Positions 34,355 through 44,077 of a stretch of DNA of 64,000 nucleotides are shown piece after piece (within the stretch, counting starts at the first letter, position 1; each line of letters opens with the position of its first letter). The stretch is from NCBI RefSeq assembly GCF_038502225.1, contig NC_091321.1:37881890-37945889 (forward strand), read 5' to 3'. The DNA comes from Cherax quadricarinatus. Taxonomy: Eukaryota; Arthropoda; Malacostraca; Decapoda; Parastacidae. Under the pieces are notes generated by a model. The model worked only from the letters and a program-made list of their open reading frames with translations, ran no database searches and was not told where the DNA came from. The translations under genes and the position numbers were made by a program.

Positions 34355-34436
34355 ATGGAGTGAATGATGGTGAAAGTTTTTCTTTTTCGGGCCACCCTGC
34401 CTTGGTGGGAATCGGCCAGTGTGATAATAAAAAAAA
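34355..34436 (+). mobile_element. RTE-like LINE R3, 3' tail only
   Basis: The last about 80 bp of the R family (GGAGTGAATGATGGTGAAAG to GTGTGATAATAAAAAAAA). It lies head-to-head with R2 and is followed by the same TA/TG tract and TTTAGAATTTGCAGAACAGGCGA that follow the 3' end of R2. Confidence 0.8.
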
Positions 34437-34439
34437 ATA

Positions 34440-34515
<76 letters not shown>

Positions 34516-34563
34516 GTGTGTGTGTGTGTGTGTGTGTGTGTCTGTGTGTGTGTGTGTGTGTGT
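34437..34563. repeat. (TA)n-(TG)n tract
   Basis: TA repeats followed by two TG runs. It is the inverted counterpart of 31192-31249. Confidence 0.95.
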
Positions 34564-34584
34564 TTAGAATTTGCAGAACAGGCG

Positions 34585-35298
34585 ATGGATGAATTTGGTA
34601 GGGTGTGCAAAAGAAGAAAATTAAAGGTGAATACAGGAAAGAGTAAGGTTATGAGGATAACAAAAAGATTAGGTGATGAAAGATTGAAAATCAGATTGGA
34701 GGGAGAGAGTATGGAGGAGGTGAATGTATTCAGATATTTGGGAGTGGACGTGTCAGCGGATGGGTCTATGAAAGATGAGGTGAATCATAGAATTGATGAG
34801 GGGAAAAGAGTGAGTGGTGCACTTAGGAGTCTGTGGAGACAAAGAACTTTGTCCTTGGAGGCAAAGAGGGGAATGTATGAGAGTATAGTTTTACCAACGC
34901 TCTTATATGGGTGTGAAGCATGGGTGATGAATGTTGCAGCGAGAAGAAGGCTGGAGGCAGTGGAGATGTCATGTCTGAGGGCAATGTGTGGTGTGAATAT
35001 AATGCAGAGAATTCGTAGTTTGGAAGTTAGGAGGAGGTGCGGGATTACCAAAACTGTTGTCCAGAGGGCTGAGGAAGGGTTGAGGTGGTTCGGACATGTA
35101 GAGAGAATGGAGCGAAACAGAATGACTTCAAGAGTGTATCAGTCTGTAGTGGAAGGAAGGCGGGGTAGGGGTCGGCCTAGGAAAGGTTGGAGGGAGGGGG
35201 TAAAGGAGGTTTTGTGTGCAAGGGGCTTGGACTTCCAGCAGGCATGCGTGAGCGTGTTTGATAGGAGTGAATGGAGACAAATGGTTTTTAATACTTGA
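34585..35298 (+). CDS. LINE ORF2 C-terminal fragment (R4)
   Basis: Open frame from MDEFGRVCKRRKLKVN to the TGA at 35296-35298, matching R1 residues about 245-481. It lacks the RT catalytic core, so no enzymatic role is possible. It retains the thumb and C-terminal region with YGCEAW and RWFGHVERM, and one Leu codon is missing from EEGLLRW. An ATG upstream in the TG repeat extends the frame with a Cys-Val run, which is a repeat artefact. Confidence 0.8.
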   Translation: MDEFGRVCKRRKLKVNTGKSKVMRITKRLGDERLKIRLEGESMEEVNVFRYLGVDVSADGSMKDEVNHRIDEGKRVSGALRSLWRQRTLSLEAKRGMYESIVLPTLLYGCEAWVMNVAARRRLEAVEMSCLRAMCGVNIMQRIRSLEVRRRCGITKTVVQRAEEGLRWFGHVERMERNRMTSRVYQSVVEGRRGRGRPRKGWREGVKEVLCARGLDFQQACVSVFDRSEWRQMVFNT

Positions 35299-35545
35299 CG
35301 TGCTGTTGGAGTGTGAGCAAAGTAACATTTATGAAGGGGTTCAGGGAAACCGGCAGGCCGGACTTGAGTCCTGGAGATGGGAAGTACAGTGCCTGCACTC
35401 TGAAGGAGGGGTGTTAATGTTGCAGTTTAAAAACTGTAGTGTAAAGCACCCTTCTGGCAAGACAGTGATGGAGTGAATGATGGTGAAAGTTTTTCTTTTT
35501 TGGGCCACCCTGCCTTGGTGGGAATCGGCCAGTGTGATAAAAAAA
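34585..35545 (+). mobile_element. RTE-like LINE R4, 5'-truncated
   Basis: The 3' third of the R family, starting just after the RT catalytic box and ending GTGTGATAAAAAAAAAA. It is joined to TTTAGAATTTGCAGAACAGGCG, which is unrelated to the LINE. Confidence 0.88.
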
Positions 35546-35583
35546 AAAATATATAATATATATATATATATATATAGTATATA

Positions 35584-36628
35584 CAGTGGACCCCCGAGTT
35601 TCGTGATTAATCCGTTCTAGAGAGCCCGCCGAAGGTCGAAACTCACGAAACTCGAAACCATTTCCCCCATAAGAAATAATGGAAATAAAATTAATCCATT
35701 CCAGACACCCAAAAATATTAAAATAAATTTTTTTTTTCAAATTAAATAAAGATTTACATAATGAAAACAATCAGAAATCAAGTATATACATTTAAAAAAA
35801 ATAATAATAACATTACACTTACCTTTCTTGAAGACTTCTGTGTAGATGGAAGACGGGAGTAGGGGATAGGAGAAAGGTGTACACTATTGTTTGGAAGGAG
35901 AATCTCCTTCCATTAGGACTTTAGGTAGCAAGTCCTTATCTGGGGTTACTTCCCTTCTTCTTTTAATGCAACTGGGAACAACTTGAGAGTCACTGGACCC
36001 CTGTCGCACAAAATATCTGTCCAGAGAGGTCTTTTTCTGGCGTTTCTTTAAGATTTCCCTGAAGTAGGACGCAACACTGTAATTGTACTTGTTGCAGATA
36101 TGGCTTGTTTCAGCATGGTCAGGGTGATACTTTTCAACAAAACTTTGCAACTCATTCCACATTCTTCACATCTTTAATCACTGAAGAAGGCACCTCATCC
36201 ACACCCTCTTCCTCGTCCTCTGAAGCAAGTTCCTCGGCAGTTCGTCAGTGGTTAGCTCTTCCCTGTGGTCCTCCACCAACTCTTCCACATCCCTGTCATT
36301 CACTTTATTTACCAAAGGGCTTGCACTAGCTTTCCTTGGGTCCATGATGACTTATTTAGCAGTTGCAAGCACAAACAACACTGGATTACTGTATTATGAA
36401 ATGTATGAACCCGTGGAGTGATGGTCAAGTGTTGGTAAACAATGGCACACTGAGCTTGAATGGCGTGGGAGACTGGCTTGGTTTGCGCGGTGATGGGCGG
36501 ACGGGTACTGGACGGTTGCCTAAACACGAGTCTTTTCATGAAACTCGAGGCCAAATTTTGCCAAAAAAAAACTCGCCGAAGGTCAAATTTCACGAAAGTC
36601 AAGGCTGCCGAAACTCGGGGGTCCACTG
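35584..36628 (-). mobile_element. Tigger-derived deletion element T9
   Basis: TIRs are CAGTGGACCCCCGAGTTTCG and its complement with TA on both sides. The words GAAACTCG and TCACGAAA recur near both ends. It retains only N- and C-terminal coding pieces on the minus strand. Confidence 0.9.
35884..36345 (-). pseudogene. Tigger transposase remnant: N-terminus fused to tail (T9)
   Basis: Minus-strand ATG at 36343-36345 begins MDPRKASASPLVNKVND, then joins the acidic tail (DVEELVEDHREELTTDEL). A frameshift near 36235 and a second near 36165 lead to MWNELQSFVEKYHPD and GIKRRREVTPDKD-like residues ending EGDSPSKQ. HTH and DDE are absent. The deletion end points differ from those of T5/T8, so it is an independent deletion derivative. 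Confidence 0.75.

Positions 36629-36690
<62 letters not shown>
36629..36690. repeat. (TA)n-(TG)n tract
   Basis: Short TA run followed by about 50 bp of TG repeats to the right of T9. Confidence 0.95.
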
Positions 36691-36691
<1 letters not shown>

Positions 36692-36797
36692 TTAGAGAGA
36701 GAAAAAGATCGCAGTCAGCAGGACTCGATACTGCTAATGGGACCGACAAGATTCCCAGGCAGCACTCTTATCCATTCAGCTATACAAAAGCCAAATA
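36691..36797 (-). mobile_element. tRNA-like SINE fragment
   Basis: On the minus strand TAGCTGAATGGATAAGAGTGC resembles a tRNA A box, and AGTATCGAGTCCTGC about 35 nt on resembles a B box. The spacing fits a tRNA-derived SINE head. No body or tail is clear beyond the TG repeat. It differs from SINE-I and SINE-II. Confidence 0.5.
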
Positions 36798-37092
36798 GGT
36801 AAAAACAGGTTATTTAGCAAGAACCCATTTATAATTAAGTCCATTCTAAAATTTTCTCTAATACATTTAAAAATATATATATTTTTTTCATTGATGTTAA
36901 TACAAGAATTAATGATTTTGTACCGAAAGAACCTTATTATAACAAGTGCAGTTTAATTTAGCCTAATCCAACTAAATTTATTTCAAATAAGTTTACAATA
37001 AATTAATAATAAACAAACACACTGAAATATATTTTTCCGCTAGGTTCAGAATGATTTTTTTCAAAAATATTGCATAAACTGGGCAGCCTGGT
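36798..37092. other. AT-rich sequence without recognised features
   Basis: No ORF, known repeat or structured element seen. Confidence 0.4.
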
Positions 37093-37302
37093 TCACAAGC
37101 CATGTTTCTTTCCCAGCCCAGGCACGCCAGTGAGTCTCAGTCATGAATTCAATCTATTACAATCTTCTATATGTTCTGACCTCACAATTTTTTTTGTATC
37201 AATGAGCTTGTGAGGTTAGAACATACAGGAGGAGATTGAAATAGCTTGAATCCATGAGGCTCACTGACATGCCCGAGCTGGGAAACAAACATGTCTTGTA
37301 AT
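37093..37302. repeat. Fold-back element with about 95-bp diverged arms
   Basis: Left arm 37093-37188 and right arm 37208-37302 are reverse complements at roughly three quarters of positions (CATGTTTCTTTCCCAGC against CATGTTTGTTTCCCAGC; TATGTTCTGACCTCACAA against TATGTTCTAACCTCACAA). The spacer is about 20 bp. It may be a decayed MITE with long inverted repeats. Confidence 0.7.
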
Positions 37303-37389
37303 GGTTTTCTGTTCTATTTTTACCCAGCAGTACATTATATAACTGATGGTAAGGCATCAACTGCTCTAGACCCCGTTTCAGGATCATCT

Positions 37390-37685
37390 TCAGTAAAAAA
37401 TCAGTCTAGTCAGTAAGTCAAGTCGGTAAGTCATGTCAGTAAGTCAAGTCATTCAGTCAGTAAATCAGTAAGTCAGTCAAGTAAGTCAGTCAATCAGTGA
37501 ATCAGTCTCTCAGTAATACAGTCAGTAAATCAGTCAGTCAAGTAAGTCAGTCAGTAGATCAGCCAATAAGTCAGTCAGTCTAACGGCAAATCAGCCATGT
37601 CAGTCAGTAAGTCAGTAAACCAGACAGTAAATTAGCCAGTCAGTCAGTAAATTAGTCAGTAAGTTAGTTAGTAAATCAGATTCAG
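37390..37685. repeat. Degenerate AGTC/AGTA tetranucleotide repeat
   Basis: About 300 bp of imperfect CAGTCAGTAAGTCAGTAAATCAG-type repeats. Confidence 0.9.
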
Positions 37686-37805
37686 ATTCTTTATTCTTTG
37701 CAAGTTTACAATAGGATTGACATGTAGGGAGTCTTATTTACTTAGTTTACAGCGTGTAATTACAATAAAAATTTGCAGTGCAAAGAGAGTCACTGTTATG
37801 CCTAG
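37686..37805 (-). mobile_element. Possible LINE 3' end
   Basis: The minus strand ends AATAAAGAATCTGAATCTGA, a short tandem tail like the 3' ends of CR1-like LINEs here. The upstream 100 bp has no coding content. Family unknown. Confidence 0.4.
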
Positions 37806-38653
37806 TGTTATTGCTGTTCTTGCTGCTGAACAGCGGTTTAGTGCCAATGAAGGTAGCGTAGGTAGCAATGATACGGCCGTGGACTAGTTTGGCTTTAATT
37901 GGATAGGAGTGAGTACACAACGGGCAGTGTGAGGGAGTGACCGCAAGCCAGTCCGTGGAGGGGGAGCACTTGTGTCTATCAAGAGGGTCGGCCTAGGAGT
38001 GAGGGCGAATGGGTTCAGCCTCCCACTGACCTGGGTGAGCCTACAGAGGGCAGCACCTAAATGCCGCGAAATATGAACTAGTCAGAGCAGACGGCTAGGC
38101 TGTGTGTTCTGACAGTACAGGCTGTCTACATTTGCTCGGCCACGCACCTCGTGTCCTCCCAACGCAACAATACTGGTGGGCCCATAGGTATAAAGGAATT
38201 ACTTACACTAGCTCCCCCAGAGAGGGACTGGCTTTCGCTCACTAGTAAATCAAAAATGGACATAAGAATGCAACAGGCAAAAAAAAACTCTCCCATCCAG
38301 GGGAAGAGAAAACTGGTTTGCCTGCGCTGTTTCATCGAGGAGAGAGTCCGGAGACGTCAACACTGGAACTAAAATCTTCTTTATACAGGTTGTCCGCAGG
38401 GCTGAACATCAGTTGACCACTCGTCTACGAACGTTGTTGCACCCTCACATCTGCAAACAATGACTGACAGTAGCATTTCCTAAGGTGTGACATGTGACTC
38501 AGAGGGCAGCACTGCCCTGACTGTAATACAGGCTCTTTTTTTTTTTATAAAAACACTGGGTGCACATACCTACAATAATACTATATCCATGGAATTCATT
38601 ACACTCTGGGTACCCTTCTAAAAGTATTTACATAATTACATGATGTTGTCCAC
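37806..38653 (-). repeat. 3' LTR of the conventional Gypsy element (848 bp)
   Basis: In element sense it begins TGGACAACATCATG after the purine-rich GAAGTCAGGG and ends CAGCAATAACA. The first 320 bp on the plus strand match 46517-46838 at nearly every base. Confidence 0.85.
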
Positions 38654-38670
38654 CCTGACTTCATTATCGA

Positions 38671-41600
38671 CTAGCTATAAAATGTGTGCGCATTTATACC
38701 CATTTCTGCAAGCAAACAATTAGCATAACTAGCGTAGGAGTCAGACAAGTCAGTAGGTATGTCAATGTCACAGAAATGTACTGTTGTCCTGGGTTGCAGG
38801 CCATAAGTATGGAGCCTTACTGGGCCGTCTTCCGTAACAGTAGTAGTGGGAGAAGGGATAGACGGGTTGTCCCTAGCATTGGTCTGATTGTGGCGTTGCA
38901 ATGCACGCAACTCCAGCTCTGCTTCGGCCTGCACATGGTCCACATACTTCATGTGATCAAGGTGGGCTTCATTGATAGTTCCCGTAGCAATCTCCCTCAC
39001 CTCGAACTTATTGCCATGGAGCTGTCGTAGGACACGGTAAGGACCCACAAATTTTGGGACAAGTTTGTGCATACCTGGGGTCTGCACTGGGTTGAGCAAC
39101 ATAACTTTGCAACCTGGTTCCACTTTGCTTTCCTTGGTGCAGGCATTGCGCTCAGACGTGAACCTATCAGTAGCTTTCATAAGGTTCTCTCGTACCCGCT
39201 GGAAGACAAGCTGCGTTGTCCGCATCTTTACTACACTGGGGTTATCAGTATCTTAAGTAGGTCTAGGTGGAGCAAACAGAATTTCATATGGTAAGCGCTT
39301 GTCATAGCCATACAAAGCAAAATGAGGTGTCTCACTGATCGAGCTGTTGAGGGAGGAATTTAATGTACACTGAACATCTGGGATAGCCTCATCCCATGTA
39401 GTACAACTTGGGTTAACTATTACCCTGAGCACCTCCAGGACTTTGAGATTTGTACATTCAGCAAGACCATTACTCGCAGGGTGGCGTGGAGCTACTGGCG
39501 CTTGGTGAATGTTGAATCTGGAGCAAAGATCCTGCATTTTGCCATTTATAAACTCAGACCCATTGTCTGACAGAAGGACACGTGGGCAAGTATGACGAAG
39601 AACAACATGCTCACGGAAAGCACTAGCGACCGTTTCGGCGGTTTTATCAGGAATGGGTACTAATTCACTGTACCGCGTCAAGTTATCTACCATTACAAGC
39701 AGGTGCTTATTTCCCTTCTCTGAGGTCAAGAAGTTCGTCAACAGGTCGACAGAAGTTCTCTCCCAGGGCTCCTTTGTAATGGGATACTTTAGAATGGGGT
39801 TAGGACCTGTAATGGTACCCTTGTGCTGTAGGCAAACAACACACTGGTGTACATGCTTGGCAATGTCCACTGCCATCTTAGGCCAGAAATATTTCATTCA
39901 TGCCTGTTTGATACTGCGGTCCTTCCCGGGGTGCGCTACACCTGGGACATTGTGGATCAACCTAAGAGTAGCTGGTATCATGGACTCCGGTATCACCAGT
40001 TGGTATATGGTTCTGCCGGGGTCCACCAGCTGTGCAACATGGCACAGTACTCCTTGGTTGACCACCAAATCCTTCAGTGGAACGGGAGACTTGACCGGTA
40101 AGTCAACGTCCTCCTTGGTCAGGAAACGAAGGACTGGAGACCACACAGGGTCCTGTCGTTGGGCTCTCTCGAGATCCTCAACAGAGAACGAGTTGCCGAT
40201 GCTCACGAATGCTATATGCCTCGACAGGGCATCAGCTACAACATTTTGCTTACCTGGGACATAGCAAATTTCAGGGTTGTAGTCATTGAACGTGAGCGAC
40301 CACCAAGCATGCTTTCCCGAGAGGTTCTTATTCGCAAAAAGGGCCAATAAGGGTAGGTGATCTGTGTAAATCTTGATAGGATAATGATAGATGATATCCC
40401 GAAAATGACTCAGGGCCCATACAATGGCTAAAGCTTCTAGCTCTGTCACTGAATAATTGACTTCCGCTTTAGTAAGGACACGGCTAGCATAGGCAATAGG
40501 CTGTTGCTTACCATTAGATTCCTGTGACAAGACTGCACCGATGCCAACTTTGCTGGCATCAGTCGTCAAGATAAATGCCTTGGTGAAATCAGGGAATCTA
40601 AGGGTTGGGGCTGATGTTAACTTGTTCTTAAGAATGACAAAAGCTCGTTCCTGATCACACGCCCACTCAAAATCGGCATCCTTCTTGAGTAAACGTGTCA
40701 GGGGTGCAGCAATGGTGGAGAAACCTGCGATAAAGGTGCATTAGAAACCCGCCAGGCCTATGAAGGACCGGACTGCATCCGCCATCATGGGTCTGGGGAA
40801 TTTCTGCACGGCCGAGATTTTAGACTCCTCCGTCTTTATGCCATTCTGAGTCACTACGTGACCCAGAAATTTTATTTCCTTCCGGAGGAAATGACATTTG
40901 GAGAGCTTTACCTTAAGGTTTGCCTGAGCTAGCCTGTCCAATACCCTGTCAAGTTTCTCGAGATGTGACGGGACATCTTGCGACATGACTATGAGATCAT
41001 CTAGGTAGACCATGAGTGTGCCACCTAGGAGGGTACGGAAAATTGTCGTCATCAAACGACTAAACATGATTGGGCTTCTGCGCAAGCCGAAGGGCATCCT
41101 CCTGAACTGGTAATGACCAGTTGGCGTAGAGAAAGCTGTCAACTCTCTGCTCTCATCATCGAGGGGGATCTGCCAGAACCCTTGAAGAAGGTCAAGAGTT
41201 GAAAAGACCTTATTATCGCCGATGTTCTGCAACAGGTCGTTCAGAACTGGCAACGGAAAGCGGTCTGGGATCATACATGCATTCAGTTTCCTGTAATCGA
41301 TAACAGGGCGCCAGGTTTCGTCTTTCTTGGGAACCAGAATAAGGGGAGCATTCCATGGGGAAGTGGACTCCTCAATAACTCCATCACGGAGCATCCGCAT
41401 AATGAGTTCTTCAGCAAAGACTCTTTGCGCATGTGGCAGGCGGTACGCAGGTACGTAAATGGGTTTAGTACCTTTGTCAAGTGGAATACGGTGAGAGATC
41501 AGTGGGGTCAAACCCATCGACTCGCCATCTAGTGCGACTGCAGAACGTGCACGATTGAGAACCTGGAGAAGTTTTGGGACCTCTTCAGGACAGTCTGTCA

Positions 41601-41690
41601 AAGCTAGGTCATCTTCCTGCACTGGCCGGGTGTTGGAAGAGTCAGCAGCAGACTCACCTGGGAGAACTGCACTCTCGACTGTGCATGTTG
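38671..41690 (-). pseudogene. pol: Gypsy pol: reverse transcriptase, RNase H, integrase
   Basis: One frame with stops. RT (41690-40744) has PVIDYRKLNACMIPDRFPLP, FSTLDLLQGFWQ, the catalytic MVYLDDLIVMSQ and FLGHVVTQNGIK; TAA at 40741-40743 follows GLAGF. RNase H (about 40570-40250) shows TTDASKVGIGAVL, TELEALAIVWAL and YTDHLPL. Integrase (about 40000-39250) has a zinc-finger region ending CVVCLQHK, TSVDLLTNF (Asp), LLSDNGSEF (Asp) and the region of the Glu (RHPASNGLAEC). A stop at 39253-39255 precedes the C-terminal LVPKFVGPYRVL block (GPY/F type). It would copy and insert the element, but this copy is inactive. Confidence 0.88.
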
Positions 41691-42769
41691 ACAACAAGGA
41701 CTTGCAACTTACCACGTTGCACTGTGTGCAAGGATGGTTCAAGGGAGAGGCCCTTGACTCGGCACGTGTCGTTGTCAACCAGCACATGGTCTCCTTCAAA
41801 AGCTCTGCTCACGTACACCGTAACAGGAGTGAGCGAGTTAGCTGACAAAGTGACGTCATACTTTGTACAAGCAGTAACTCTGCTCGCTGATGCCATGACA
41901 CGAGTCAGACAGTCGCCTGCCGACAGGGATACTGCGGCTTGACAACTGCTGTTCTCTACAACAGCGTCAGAGTTAGAGTGAAGGTTAGACTGGGCATCCT
42001 CAGACTGGGTTTCACTGGTAACTAAGCACTGATGGCCAGGAGGTGACGGGCAACGAGCTCTACTACGAGGTCGATCAGGACAAGAGACCGACCCCGGGGA
42101 GAATGTGCTATGGAAACCACCGGTTTCCAACGATTCCAGGCACTGTGCATACTCTGAAACAGAGTAGCACGTAGTGGATCCTAAGCACACGCCCCAGAAG
42201 GGCACATCCACTCCATTGAATTCTGCTTTCCACTCAGCTGGATCTAAGCGAATCCTAAGGTCTGCCATGGTTTTGAACCCTACGAGCAGGTCACCAGGGA
42301 AAACAATACTATCTACGACTAAGAATTTTGCGGACAGCTTGTGACCCTGGACCGCAAATTCTAACGTTGTACGCCCACGAACTGTCAGCGGATTACCTGA
42401 GACTCCTCTCAAGGTCTAAATGACAGACGGCTCTGTCAACATGGCCGCGTGAAGGCCAATGTCTCGGAAAAGAGTGGAGTGGACAATGTTAACCACCGAA
42501 CCTGTATCTAGGAAAAGCTGGACAGGCTTATGGTGGACAGTGGACTCGATAAGCGGTCCACACAGGTTGTCATACCGAACATGAAGGCACAGGCCGACAA
42601 AATCCCTGGAGTCACAGCTGCTTGACGAGGCTCGACCTGGAAGGTATGGTACGAGTCTTGGCAACAACGTCAAGACACTCTGTTTCCTCACTGTCGGCAA
42701 GCATATCACTGCCCAGGGCGGCAAATGCATTGCGGACAGGGATGGAATACAGCGACTCCGACAGGGTTA
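41654..42769 (-). pseudogene. Gypsy protease region, broken
   Basis: Follows gag in the same frame after TAG 42770-42772. The aspartic protease signature LFLDTGSVVNIV is present near 42520, and a stop at 42416-42418 interrupts after LTEPSVI. The frame reopens at RGVSGNPLTVRGRTTLEF and FPGDLLVGF, the flap and C-terminal part of the protease fold. A frame change near 41690 leads into RT. About 200 codons between protease and RT (Ser, Cys and Thr rich) have no recognised domain. Confidence 0.75.
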
Positions 42770-44077
42770 CTATGTCTTTCGCTGGTTTTGCGGACGCGCC
42801 TCTTCCCCCAAACTAGTGGAAGGGCTTCTACTAGCACATGCATTGTGCGACGACTGCTTGCTCCACTCAGGTGACAGCATACTTCGCAGCTTGTTACACT
42901 CATTGGAGGTATGACTGGAAGTATTGTGGTACATACAGACTCCCTCGCGAGACTGAGCATGGGGATGGTGACGGTTACTTTGATACTGAGCGTGGGGACG
43001 GTGACGGTTACTTTGCGGGGACTTAGGTTTGTAACACTCCGATTGGTAGTGCTCGCGTTTGCCACAGTTGAAACAAGTCATTATGCGCTTAGCAGGTGAG
43101 GTTGGAGGTGGTGTTTGCTGGCGAAGTTTTGCCTTGGTCCAGGAACTCGATGACTGCTTTCTTGTATGAGACTGACTGTTGTTACTGTGGTCAATATTTT
43201 TACTTGGGCGAGTGTTAGTGGGACTGGGGTTAGAAACTTTGTGGGCTGGCTGTCTGACAGCAGCGGCAAAAGTGACTTCCGGCTGCGACCGCGGAGTCAC
43301 TGTGGACGGCGCCAGAAGGATGGGTATAGGATCATCCTCAAAGCGACAAACCTTGCCTTGCTCGGCATGCGGCTTGATCGCGTCAATGGCATCATATGCA
43401 CCCAGGACGTCGTGCTGAGGGCCGAGTCCTAGCGCATCAATGGCACCCCGGAGGTTAGGGGGGGCATCCCTCCGCATGATGCCTACAGCCAGCATGTGGA
43501 AGATGTCTTTAGCTTTAATACAGCCGTCACCATTCACCCACTTAGTGGAGCTGATGGCATCAGTCAAGTCTTTGGCGGCTTGCTCAAACCGGCAAATGCA
43601 AGCCAGGGGGCTTTCATGCCGGTATTGACGTTCGGCCAAGACGCTGGTAACGATGTCAATGTAATGGCGTTGGCGACTACGCCGAAAATAACGCCTAAAT
43701 TCCTCCTTAAGCTCGTCCCAAGACTGAATCTCACAAACGCGATTGAGCTGCACAAAGGCACCTATATCATCCCGGGTGAGATCCACTGCTGCAACAGCAG
43801 CACGAATGTACTGTGCATCCGTGGGACTATCAAATAGGGCCTTAACAGTCGTCTCGACTGACTGCAGCCATGGCTCTAACCTATTTGAACGACCGTCAAA
43901 AAGAAGGGTCGGGTATGGACGATTAGCCGGTCCACTGGTGGTAGAGACTTGAGCCACAAGTTGACCAACTGTCACTGGGGCTTCGATGCCCTGCCGCGTG
44001 TTCACGCTGGCTGAGGCACCATTGCTAGCATCAGCAGAATCTGGACTAACGGTATGGCCACTGCGTGTCTTAGTCAT
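42770..44077 (-). CDS. gag: Gypsy gag polyprotein with CCHC zinc knuckle
   Basis: An open frame of 435 codons. Residues about 55-245 form a capsid-like region (PTLLFDGRSNRLEPWLQSVE, SWDELKEEFRRYFR). A Ser/Thr/Pro-rich linker follows, then the CCHC knuckle CFNCGKREHYQSEC near residue 340 and a second Cys/His cluster (CMYHNTSSHTSNEC) near 385. Gag forms the particle and binds RNA. The TAG at its end may be a mutation or the normal gag stop; pro continues in the same frame. ATG 44077 is the first in frame and follows the long leader. Confidence 0.82.
   Translation of the reverse strand: MTKTRSGHTVSPDSADASNGASASVNTRQGIEAPVTVGQLVAQVSTTSGPANRPYPTLLFDGRSNRLEPWLQSVETTVKALFDSPTDAQYIRAAVAAVDLTRDDIGAFVQLNRVCEIQSWDELKEEFRRYFRRSRQRHYIDIVTSVLAERQYRHESPLACICRFEQAAKDLTDAISSTKWVNGDGCIKAKDIFHMLAVGIMRRDAPPNLRGAIDALGLGPQHDVLGAYDAIDAIKPHAEQGKVCRFEDDPIPILLAPSTVTPRSQPEVTFAAAVRQPAHKVSNPSPTNTRPSKNIDHSNNSQSHTRKQSSSSWTKAKLRQQTPPPTSPAKRIMTCFNCGKREHYQSECYKPKSPQSNRHRPHAQYQSNRHHPHAQSREGVCMYHNTSSHTSNECNKLRSMLSPEWSKQSSHNACASRSPSTSLGEEARPQNQRKT

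Noticed and set aside
38126..38372. Small ORFs in the LTR (about 70 codons, both strands)
   Set aside because: They lie within the 3' LTR, overlap on opposite strands and have no recognised domain.
41555..43952. Plus-strand ORFs of 60-120 codons opposite Gypsy gag and protease
   Set aside because: Antisense shadows of the minus-strand gag-pro frame.
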